Of a DNA stretch of 9,764 bases, positions 1 to 6,779 are shown piece after piece. The stretch's first letter is position 1, and every line of letters begins with the position of its first letter. Under the pieces are notes generated by a model. That model had not been told where the DNA came from, made no database searches, and saw only the letters and a list, made by a program, of their open reading frames with translations. The stretch is from NCBI RefSeq assembly GCF_000159955.1, contig NZ_GG696002.1, positions 3,908 through 13,671 of the forward strand, written 5' to 3'. The translations under genes were made by a program, and so were the position numbers. This DNA comes from Paenibacillus sp. oral taxon 786 str. D14 (lineage in GTDB: Bacteria > Bacillota > Bacilli > Paenibacillales > Paenibacillaceae).

Positions 1-294
1 CTTCCGTTCTAGCTCGCTTTCTTGCGTTCTTGTGCTAACGCTGATCAAGAAGCTTATTTGCCCAAAAAACGAGGAGTACAATTTTTAACGCTGATCAGAA
101 AGCTTATCGAACCGAAAATACCGCTGTTTATCGCGAAAAACGGGAAATAAGCTCTACAGTAAGCGTTAGAATTTCATTTCCCTCTTTTCGGCACCATTAG
201 CGCTCCTCATAAGCGTTAGAGCAAGTTGCGTGGCCCATAGCCCACGACTGTAACCCGGGCGGGCGGTTCAACCGTCAAGCCCTCGCCCGTCAGC
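1..294. other. Intergenic region without a convincing gene
   Basis: No reading frame here has a ribosome binding site or a recognisable protein. The content is the 22-nt palindrome cluster (36-218) followed by a GC-rich stretch (about 229-294) immediately after the DUF445 stop codon. A short CGTGG/CCACG inverted repeat lies at 229-246, but it has no following T-run in either direction, so no factor-independent terminator for the DUF445 gene is convincing. Confidence 0.6.
36..218. repeat. Cluster of four 22-nt imperfect palindromic repeats
   Basis: Four related 22-nt elements lie at 36-57, 86-107, 147-168 and 197-218. The first two are direct copies, identical at 20 of 22 positions, starting exactly 50 bases apart; both begin TAACGCTGATCA and end AGCTTAT. 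The third and fourth are in inverted orientation and end AGCGTTA. Copies 2 and 3 can pair through TAACGCT/AGCGTTA and AGCTTAT/ATAAGCT as two 7-bp stems separated by an internal loop. Copy 4 can fold alone as a 7-bp stem (TAGCGCT/AGCGTTA, one G-T pair) with a 7-base loop. The cluster sits 77 bases beyond the stop of the minus-strand DUF445 gene. It resembles dispersed intergenic palindromes of other bacteria, but no T-tract marks it as a terminator, and no function can be assigned. Confidence 0.65.
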
Positions 295-1458
295 CTAACC
301 CAACCATAGCAGTAACAGCGACTGGAACAAGCCGATGATTCCGCCAAGCAATACGCCAAGCCAAGTAATGGCGCGAAATTCCTTGCCGGAGACGCTGAGG
401 ATGACCTCCTCCAGCCGTTCGATCGGGAATCTCTGCACCTGTTCCTCGACGAGGCCCGGCAAATCCACCGCCTGCATCGCCGCCGGAATGCCCTTGGCAA
501 TCAAGCGCAGTAGCCGCTCGGTCAGCACCGGAACGAAGCCCTGCACCGACGCTTTCCACGGCTCGATCAACGAGCGAATCGGTCGGTTCTCCGCTTGCTC
601 CAGCCAACGCTCCAGCGGCAGCTGCTCCAGCTTGCCGCTCAGCCAGCTTAGCGCCTCTTCGCCGGTTAAGAGCGCCAGCAGTTCCGCCACCGGCTTCTCG
701 CCGTACAGCTCCAGCCGCGTCTCGATCGCGTGGGCGGTTTTGTTTAAAGCGTCCTCGCCCCGCAGCGTCTGAACGAGCGCTGGGGTCATTTTTTGCACCA
801 GCTTGTCCTCATCCACAAAGATCGCGGCCATCGTGCCCAGGAATCCGCCGGCTCGGTCCATCAGCCCTGCCGCCATTTTCGACAGCATACGCTGGCCGCT
901 CGCCGACAGCAGTTCCTCCTCCACGACACCCAATAGCGCGCTGGCCAGCGCGGCGCTCCAGGCTTTGCGGTTCTCCTCGGACCAACCGGGAACAAGCCGC
1001 TTCACCGGCAGGCTGCTAAGGTCCGCCTGCTCCCATAAGCGCGTCAGACTCCGCATCGTCGTAGCCCTTGCCCCTGCCGTAAGCTTAGACTTCAGTGCTT
1101 CGAACTCCTCCTCGCTCCACACCCGGAGTGCCGCTTCCCGAAGCGTTAACTCGCTGGAACTTACGCGTTCCACGAAGCCGCGCAAGGCATTCTCCGCCTT
1201 GTTCCGGAACGCCGGACGCTGCACGGTTTCCTGCAGCCCTTCGGCCGTCACCAAATACTCGGCCACCACCTGACCCAATGATTCGGCGATATCGTCACGG
1301 CGTTTCGGGATCAGTCCCGGTGTAAAGGGAACGTGAAATTTGCCGATATGTATGGGCTTGCGCGGATGAAACAACATTTTAATTGCAAAATGGTTGGTTA
1401 CGCCGCCGACAAAAGCAGCCACTGCAACGCTTACCAACACGTAAAGCCAATCGGGCAC
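295..1458 (-). CDS. yheB: DUF445 family membrane protein (YheB-like)
   Basis: A 387-residue protein of the DUF445 family (Pfam PF04286), similar in length to B. subtilis YheB. It has an N-terminal hydrophobic segment at about residues 4-20. The conserved family signature follows, with GGVTNHFAIKMLF at 18-30 and PFTPGLIPKRRDDIA at 44-58. A long, mostly helical middle region ends in a second hydrophobic segment at about 363-387, close to the C-terminus. This suggests an integral membrane protein with a large soluble loop between two anchors. The start is GTG at 1458, with AAGGAGG at 1467-1473 (minus strand) and an 8-base spacer. Its biochemical role is unknown. It is divergent from the ATP-grasp operon; in B. 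subtilis yheB is also next to yheC and yheD, so a shared sporulation or envelope role is plausible but inferred. Confidence 0.93.
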   Translation of the reverse strand: MPDWLYVLVSVAVAAFVGGVTNHFAIKMLFHPRKPIHIGKFHVPFTPGLIPKRRDDIAESLGQVVAEYLVTAEGLQETVQRPAFRNKAENALRGFVERVSSSELTLREAALRVWSEEEFEALKSKLTAGARATTMRSLTRLWEQADLSSLPVKRLVPGWSEENRKAWSAALASALLGVVEEELLSASGQRMLSKMAAGLMDRAGGFLGTMAAIFVDEDKLVQKMTPALVQTLRGEDALNKTAHAIETRLELYGEKPVAELLALLTGEEALSWLSGKLEQLPLERWLEQAENRPIRSLIEPWKASVQGFVPVLTERLLRLIAKGIPAAMQAVDLPGLVEEQVQRFPIERLEEVILSVSGKEFRAITWLGVLLGGIIGLFQSLLLLWLG

Positions 1459-1699
1459 CCTCTCTTCCTCCTTCTTTCTCTTAGGCTGCTGCCCTAACTA
1501 TCTTCCGCGATATCCGTCCTCGGCCCGCGCCCGGCAAGGAGTAGAACGCTTCATTCCTTCGCCCGGATGCCGCCGAAAACGGGCATAGGTTAATCACCAA
1601 GGATTCTATGTCCTCATATGATGCATTACATGCATTTTACGCAGATGATCTTTACTTGCATCCAAGACTCTAGCTTAGCTTGGAAGGAGATCCGCATTC
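1459..1699. promoter_or_regulatory. Divergent intergenic region, probable promoters for yheB and the ATP-grasp operon
   Basis: This 241-bp gap separates two divergent genes and must hold their promoters. No strong housekeeping (sigma-A) promoter stands out on either strand. Two weak resemblances to sporulation promoters exist. CATAGGTTA at 1584-1592 (plus) fits the sigma-K -10 pattern CATAnnnTA but lacks a good -35 AC element. CATAGAAT at 1610-1603 (minus) differs by one base from the sigma-E -10 consensus, with only a poor -35. Two copies of ATGCAT, each self-complementary, occur at 1621-1626 and 1630-1635. The plus-strand gene has its Shine-Dalgarno sequence at 1684-1690. The region's role is inferred from gene layout; the individual sites are weak. 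Confidence 0.4.
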
Positions 1700-3067
1700 A
1701 TGCCCTCCAAAAAAATTACGGTACAAATCATGAGTCCGGGCATTCTTGAAGACGACATGATCGTGCTCGGAGACATGCTGATCAAACAATGGAAAATCCC
1801 AACGCATCTTCCGCTTCTACTCACTTTCGGATCATTTCGGCACCGCGTGAAGGTCATCCCCTTATCCAGATCCGATGGAGTTCGCATGAGCTCGGGTCTG
1901 GCCAGAAAAATGGGCATCCAACCGCGGTCGCCGCTGCGACTCATCTATCGGCCGCAATCCTCGACCCTTCAACTGGGTCCGCTGTTAGGAGTTCTGCTCA
2001 GTCAGGATTTCCCCGGGAATCCAGAACGGCCGTTTGGCCAAATGACCTTGTTCTGCAGAGAGCTCGTGAACGCTTGCTCGCGCCAAGGGGTATTCGTTTA
2101 TTTCTTTACCCCCAATCATATCGGCAACAGCGCAAGCCAGGTCTCGGGCTGGGTCTATGGCAACGGGTGGAAGCAAACCCAACTGCCCGCCGCAGATGTA
2201 TTCTACAACCGGCTGAATTCGCGGAAATTGGAGAACAAACCTAGCGTACAGCATTTTATGAAAGAAGTAAAATCCCGCTACGGGAGCCATTTTTTTAACG
2301 AGAAATATCTCGACAAAACCGAAGTGTTCGACGCGCTTAGCCGAGATGCCTCCGTGCAGCGTTATTTGCCGGAATCGCATCTGTTTCGCAACTACGCGAT
2401 GTTGAAAGCGATGTGCAGCAAATATCCCGTCGTCTTCCTGAAACCAATCAAGGGAAGCTTGGGCAAAGGCATCATCCGGATCTCGCGGCTTGAAGGCGGG
2501 GCCTTCCAGACCCTATCGACTCAGGTTGGAGGCGCACGGCGCCAAGTTTATCCGAGCCTTGCGAAGCTGTTCAACGCATTGTCCGGCAAAATGAAAACAA
2601 CTCGCTACCAAATCCAGCAAGGGCTGAACTTGATTGAGGTGGATCACCGGCCAGTTGATTTTCGGGCGTTGGTTCAGAAGAACCTGTACGGCAAATGGAA
2701 TACGACGTCCATCGTGGCCCGGATCGCCGGCAACCATCATTTTGTGTCCAATCTGGCTCGCGGCGGCTCGCTGAGCAAGGTGAAGGACGCGATTGCCCGA
2801 AGCTCGCTGCCAGCGGGAATCAAGAGCAAGCTCGCCTTAAAGCTGAAGAAGGCTGCCTTGGATATCGCCCAGAGCGTCGATGCACAAATCCCGGCTCATT
2901 TCGGGGAGTTCGGGATTGATTTGGCGGTGGAAACGAGCGGGCGAGTGTGGCTGTTGGAGGTCAACTCCAAGCCGTCCAAGAACGACAATACCCCGATCGG
3001 CGAAGGGAAGATCCGCCCATCGGTCAAGCAAGTGATCGAATATACCCGATATTTGTCCGGCTTTTAG
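1700..3067 (+). CDS. YheC/YheD family ATP-grasp protein 1 (YheD-like, long form)
   Basis: A 455-residue protein of the YheC/YheD ATP-grasp family (Pfam PF14398), close to the length of B. subtilis YheD. Residues 1 to about 90 form an extra N-terminal domain. The ATP-grasp part starts near LGPLLGVL (92-99), followed by DVFYNRLNSR (166-175), typical of the YheD branch. The glycine-rich ATP-binding loop is KPIKGSLGKGI (248-258). A conserved D320-x-R322 and QKN (326-328) follow, and the metal-binding C-terminal motif is LLEVNSKP (418-425), with E420 and N422. All core residues are present, so an active ligase is likely; the substrate is unknown. No signal peptide or membrane segment is evident. 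ATG at 1700 has AAGGAGA at 1684-1690 with a 9-base spacer. It is the first gene of the operon, 41 bp before the next. Confidence 0.93.
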   Translation: MPSKKITVQIMSPGILEDDMIVLGDMLIKQWKIPTHLPLLLTFGSFRHRVKVIPLSRSDGVRMSSGLARKMGIQPRSPLRLIYRPQSSTLQLGPLLGVLLSQDFPGNPERPFGQMTLFCRELVNACSRQGVFVYFFTPNHIGNSASQVSGWVYGNGWKQTQLPAADVFYNRLNSRKLENKPSVQHFMKEVKSRYGSHFFNEKYLDKTEVFDALSRDASVQRYLPESHLFRNYAMLKAMCSKYPVVFLKPIKGSLGKGIIRISRLEGGAFQTLSTQVGGARRQVYPSLAKLFNALSGKMKTTRYQIQQGLNLIEVDHRPVDFRALVQKNLYGKWNTTSIVARIAGNHHFVSNLARGGSLSKVKDAIARSSLPAGIKSKLALKLKKAALDIAQSVDAQIPAHFGEFGIDLAVETSGRVWLLEVNSKPSKNDNTPIGEGKIRPSVKQVIEYTRYLSGF

Positions 3068-3108
3068 AGGTTGCCCCTGGAGGGCCTCTTGGAAGGAGGG
3101 AATCTGCC

Positions 3109-4221
3109 ATGTACAAAACACCACAAGGAAACGTCGGCATCCTGGTCTCCGAAAGCAGCGGACCGCTCCCTTTCGCGGAAGTTGCGTTCTGCCGCAGATT
3201 ATGCATCATCGGGGCAAGGCATGGGCTTCACGTGTATGTCTTCTGCCTGAGCTGGATCGCATCGGGGAACGCTGCCGGCATTCCCGCCTATACCTTCGAA
3301 CGCGGAACCTGGATTCGCAAATGGTGCCCCCGGCCGGACATCATTTACGATCGCTGCCTGGTCCATGACCGCAAGCAGCAGCTGCGCAAGCACCGTTTGC
3401 TCGAACGGCTGGCGAATGAGCATCCCTTCGTTTATTTGGCCCGGGGCCTTGCGGGAAAATGGGCGGTATACCAAGCTCTGCTGGAATGCCCGGAGGTTGC
3501 CGAACATTTACCAGAAACGGCGCTGTACCAAGGGCAGGCTCAGCTGGACCAATGGCTGCAAGCCCATGACGGAGAAGCCTTCCTGAAGCCGCGGAACGGT
3601 ACGCACGGCAAACGGACGCTGCACGTCAAATGGCATCTGCCGCGTGATGAAGTCAGAGTTGTCGGCCGCAGCGGGCGGAATACGGTCTTCCGGCGTCGCT
3701 TTTCCACCAAGCGAGCAGGGCTGGATTGGATTGACCGCTTTACCGGGAGACAGCCGTTCCTGGTTCAGCCGTATTTGCAGTTGAACAGCTCGGACGGCGA
3801 ACCCTTTGATGTCCGCGTCCTCATGCAGAAAGACGCCAAGGGCGAATGGAGCTTGACGGGGATGGCGGTCCGCGCGGGCCGCAAGGATTCGCTAACCTCC
3901 AATTTGCATGGAGGCGGTACCGCCCATCGGGCACTGCCTTATCTCATTCGCGAACTCGGGAAGTCTGAAGGCAAAGCCGCTGAAGCCGCAATCCGCAAAC
4001 TGTCACTCTTGATTCCGGCCTATCTGGAGACCCGTTTCGGCAGGCTGGCGGAGCTGGGCCTTGATTTCGGCGTTGACCGCCAAGGCCGTGTATGGGTGCT
4101 GGAGGTCAACTCCAAACCGGGGCGCTCCTCGTTCTTTCGGATCGGCGATCCGGAAACCGCCAGAAGGTCGCTGGAAAATCCGATAGGCTATGCCCGCTAT
4201 TTACTGCTGAGCAAACCCTGA
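3109..4221 (+). CDS. YheC/YheD family ATP-grasp protein 2 (YheC-like, short form, altered ATP loop)
   Basis: A 370-residue protein, close in size to B. subtilis YheC, without the extra N-terminal domain. It opens with NVGILVSE (8-15). PDIIYDRC (76-83) is the YheC-branch version of the PDxxYNR motif. The glycine-rich loop reads KPRNGTHGKRT (160-170): H166 and R169 stand where paralogs in this operon mostly have other residues, and R169 replaces a glycine kept in all four of them. The rest of the core is intact: D234-x-R236, QK (240-241), the TSNLHGGG segment (263-270), E315, D319 and LEVNSKP (331-337). Activity may therefore be reduced or specialised. The frame is open upstream to 2947, but ATG 3109 is chosen because AAGGAGG at 3093-3099 precedes it by 9 bases and upstream starts would overlap gene 1. 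Confidence 0.92.
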   Translation: MYKTPQGNVGILVSESSGPLPFAEVAFCRRLCIIGARHGLHVYVFCLSWIASGNAAGIPAYTFERGTWIRKWCPRPDIIYDRCLVHDRKQQLRKHRLLERLANEHPFVYLARGLAGKWAVYQALLECPEVAEHLPETALYQGQAQLDQWLQAHDGEAFLKPRNGTHGKRTLHVKWHLPRDEVRVVGRSGRNTVFRRRFSTKRAGLDWIDRFTGRQPFLVQPYLQLNSSDGEPFDVRVLMQKDAKGEWSLTGMAVRAGRKDSLTSNLHGGGTAHRALPYLIRELGKSEGKAAEAAIRKLSLLIPAYLETRFGRLAELGLDFGVDRQGRVWVLEVNSKPGRSSFFRIGDPETARRSLENPIGYARYLLLSKP

Positions 4222-4244
4222 TCACTTTTAGGAGGATAAAATCC

Positions 4245-5621
4245 ATGAGTTTGACTTTTTGCAACGTCCATTTCACGCAAGCCCCCGACCGGGTGGTTTA
4301 CGTGTCAGGGGCTCTTATGAAGAATCTGAAGCTGTCCGGAAAAAAGTTGGTTCATCTGAGACTCGGGGGAGATCGGGTCCCCGCCACCATCAAACGGATT
4401 AATAAAGCGGGAAACCACTTGTACCTTGCCAGCGGCGTTCGCAGAGGCATTAAAATCCCCAAACCCGGCGGCGTCTACCTCCGCAGCCAGCAAGAGGGAG
4501 AAGTGCAGATCGGCCCGCTTATCGGCGTGTTGTCCGACGGCCCCACGTCCTCGCCAACGAACCCGTTTGGCTCGCGCACCGCATTTATCAAGCAACTCCT
4601 TCGGCAGGGAAGCCGGATATCCTATATCTTCGCGTTCACCCCGCGGGATATCCATTGGGGAGACGAAACGGTGAACGGCTACTTTCTGAACGAAGCTGGG
4701 CGGTTCGTGCGGAAGCGGGTACCGCTGCCCGACGTGGTGTATAACCGCCTCCCCAGTCGCCGAGCCGAAACGACCAACACGATCAGTCAGCTTCGGGACC
4801 GGTTCGTCCGCCGGAGGATTCCTTTCTTTAACTGGAGTTTTTTTAATAAATCCGATATTTACCGCCTGCTGGAGAAAGACCCGACGGTGGGACGCTACGT
4901 GCCCGAATCGATTATGAGTCCGACGCCGGAGCAAATTAAGGAGATGCTGGACCGGCATTCCCTGGTTTATTACAAGCCGAACAGCGGCAGTCTGGGCAAC
5001 GGGATATATCGCCTGTCCTACATCCCGAGAAGCGGTTATTATGCCAGGTATCGGAAAAATGGCCGGAACGCCCTGCTGCGCTTCTCTTCCTTCAACAGCC
5101 TAATGCGCACGCTGCAAGCCAGACACGGCCGGGCGCTCCGCGGATACGTGGCCCAGCAGGGGATTCGTCTCATCGAAATCGACAACTGCCCGATCGATTT
5201 CCGGTTTCACATGCACAAGAACGGGAAGAACCAATGGGTTGTCGTTGGCATCGGCGCGAAAAAAGCCGGCAAAGGCAGCGTAACCACGCACTTGAAGAAC
5301 GGCGGCTCCCTGCTCACTCCAGAGCAGGCGCTCACCCGCGCATTTGGCTCGCGTGCCGATGAGGTGCTGCGGAACGCGAAAGCCGTCGCGATCACGTTGG
5401 CCGAAGCGATTGAATCCCATCAGCAGCATTTGATCGGCGAGATCGGATTTGATATCGGGATCGACCGGGAAGAGAAGATTTGGATGTTCGAAGCCAACGC
5501 CAAGCCAGGCCGTTCGATCTTTAAACACCCTTCACTTCGGGCAGAAGGGAAGGCGTCAGTAGACCACATCCTGGATCATTGCCTCTACTTGAGCAAATTC
5601 CGGAGGAGAGATGGCTCATGA
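4245..5621 (+). CDS. YheC/YheD family ATP-grasp protein 3 (YheD-like, long form)
   Basis: A 458-residue long-form paralog with the same plan as gene 1. The N-terminal domain covers about 1-88, and the ATP-grasp part begins at IGPLIGVLSDG (89-99). PDVVYNRLPSR at 162-172 marks the YheD branch. The ATP loop is KPNSGSLGNGI (244-254), with N252 in place of the usual lysine or arginine. D318-x-R320, HKN (324-326), TTHLKNGGS (347-355), E399, D403 and FEANAKP (415-421) complete the core. ATG 4245 follows AGGAGG (4230-4235) by 9 bases and lies 23 bp after gene 2; the open frame extends upstream to 4092, but that would overlap gene 2. The stop overlaps the next start as ATGA, which implies translational coupling. 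It shares the EANAKP ending with gene 4, whereas genes 1 and 2 have EVNSKP. Confidence 0.93.
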   Translation: MSLTFCNVHFTQAPDRVVYVSGALMKNLKLSGKKLVHLRLGGDRVPATIKRINKAGNHLYLASGVRRGIKIPKPGGVYLRSQQEGEVQIGPLIGVLSDGPTSSPTNPFGSRTAFIKQLLRQGSRISYIFAFTPRDIHWGDETVNGYFLNEAGRFVRKRVPLPDVVYNRLPSRRAETTNTISQLRDRFVRRRIPFFNWSFFNKSDIYRLLEKDPTVGRYVPESIMSPTPEQIKEMLDRHSLVYYKPNSGSLGNGIYRLSYIPRSGYYARYRKNGRNALLRFSSFNSLMRTLQARHGRALRGYVAQQGIRLIEIDNCPIDFRFHMHKNGKNQWVVVGIGAKKAGKGSVTTHLKNGGSLLTPEQALTRAFGSRADEVLRNAKAVAITLAEAIESHQQHLIGEIGFDIGIDREEKIWMFEANAKPGRSIFKHPSLRAEGKASVDHILDHCLYLSKFRRRDGS

Positions 5622-6742
5622 ACAATCCAGTATTGAACGAGAAGAAGCCCGTCGTCGCCGTGCTGACCGTGGATGATAACGTCCGGCTATTCCGCGGTAA
5701 CCGCAGCAACTTCAGAGACCTCGTCAAAACCGGGCAAGAGCTGGATTGTCCCGTATATGTCTTAACGGCCAAAGACTTGAAGCTTAGCGCCAAACGCGTC
5801 CAAGGATATTTGTTCCACCCGGAGGAGAAGACGTGGAAGAAGCATTGGTTCCCCTTGCCCGACGTCATCTACAACCGCATCCCCCTCCGGGAGGATGAGA
5901 AGAAGCCGGAGGTGCGCCGCAAAATCGATGAGGTGATCCAGCATGAATCGATTCATCTGTTTAATCCTTTTTTCTTCAATAAACGGCGACTATTTGAATG
6001 GCTGAAGAAAGGCCGGGCGACCAAAACGCTTGTGCCGGACACGAAAAAAATGCTAGGACCCAAAACGCTGACCGCGATGCTGGAGAAATACGGCTCCCTG
6101 TACCTTAAGCCTGAGGGCGGAAAAGCCGGAAAAGGGATCATGCTGCTGCGACTGGACGTGGATCATCCGAGACCTTATCGGCTGACAATCCAAGGGAAGA
6201 AGCGCCGAAACATCATTTATCGAACCGCCAAGCTGCCCTTGTTGTGGAGGAGAATCAAAAGAGAAGCCGGGATGACGCCCTACATCATGCAGGAGGGCAT
6301 CGAGCTGACCTCCTATCGTGGACGCCACTTCGACATGCGCGTGCTCGTGCAAAAGAACGGCAAAGGCATTTGGATGGTGACCGGGATCGGCGCCCGTCTG
6401 GCCGGACCGAAACGGATTACAACCCATGTTCCGCAAGGCGGCAGCATTGAAGACCCGGAGAAGATGCTTCTCCCCGCCTTCGGGTCCGATATGACGACAC
6501 TGCTCCTCAGCCGGATTAAGTCCAGCGCCCTCTTGATTGCCAAGCAAATCGAGAAGGAATCGGGCTTCCTGCTTGGGGAGATGTCCATGGATCTTGGAGT
6601 GGACACCGACGGACGCCTGTGGTTTTTCGAAGCGAACGCCAAGCCGATGAAGTTCGATGAGCCGCATATTCGCAAGAAATCGCTGGAGCGGATTTTTCAA
6701 TACAGCCAGTATTTATACCGCCAGCCGAAACACAAACCGTGA
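5618..6742 (+). CDS. YheC/YheD family ATP-grasp protein 4 (YheD-branch motifs, no N-terminal domain)
   Basis: A 374-residue paralog that lacks the roughly 90-residue N-terminal domain of genes 1 and 3 but carries YheD-branch motifs. It begins near the ATP-grasp core with PVVAVLTVDD (11-20). PDVIYNRIP follows at 81-89, then FFFNKRRLFEWL (118-129). The ATP loop is KPEGGKAGKGI (164-174). D239-x-R241, QKN (245-247), TTHVPQGGS (268-276), E321, D325 and FFEANAKP (336-343) are all present, so catalysis is plausible. ATG 5618 is chosen because GGAGGAG at 5602-5608 lies 9 bases upstream and the start shares ATGA with the stop of gene 3; the in-frame TTG at 5579 would lie inside gene 3. Coupling to gene 3 suggests matched amounts of the two proteins, possibly as partners. 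The substrate is unknown. Confidence 0.92.
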   Translation: MNNPVLNEKKPVVAVLTVDDNVRLFRGNRSNFRDLVKTGQELDCPVYVLTAKDLKLSAKRVQGYLFHPEEKTWKKHWFPLPDVIYNRIPLREDEKKPEVRRKIDEVIQHESIHLFNPFFFNKRRLFEWLKKGRATKTLVPDTKKMLGPKTLTAMLEKYGSLYLKPEGGKAGKGIMLLRLDVDHPRPYRLTIQGKKRRNIIYRTAKLPLLWRRIKREAGMTPYIMQEGIELTSYRGRHFDMRVLVQKNGKGIWMVTGIGARLAGPKRITTHVPQGGSIEDPEKMLLPAFGSDMTTLLLSRIKSSALLIAKQIEKESGFLLGEMSMDLGVDTDGRLWFFEANAKPMKFDEPHIRKKSLERIFQYSQYLYRQPKHKP

Positions 6743-6779
6743 AACGAACTACGACCAACACGAAAGGAGGACGGTCGTG

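Noticed and set aside
229..246. CGTGG/CCACG inverted repeat as terminator of the DUF445 gene
   Set aside because: The stem is only 5 bp and no T-run follows it on either strand.
335..1273. Plus-strand open frames within the DUF445 gene
   Set aside because: They are serine- and arginine-rich shadow translations of a conserved minus-strand gene, with no start signals.
1561..1584. GCCCG/CGGGC inverted repeat in the divergent region as a riboswitch or attenuator
   Set aside because: It is a short stem with a 14-base loop, without a T-tract or a recognisable aptamer.
2955..4115. An identical 16-base stretch, TGGAGGTCAACTCCAA, near the ends of ATP-grasp 1 and 2 (2955-2970 and 4100-4115), also a small inverted repeat
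   Set aside because: It encodes the same conserved LEVNSK motif, so coding constraint explains the identity; no longer duplicated tract surrounds it.
4305..4958. Long minus-strand open frame (217 codons) inside ATP-grasp 3
   Set aside because: It lacks a ribosome binding site and known motifs, and overlaps a gene with clear family signatures. GC-rich coding sequence often leaves open antisense frames.
6053..6700. Long minus-strand open frame (215 codons) inside ATP-grasp 4
   Set aside because: It is antisense to a clear ATP-grasp core, with no binding site or recognisable domain.
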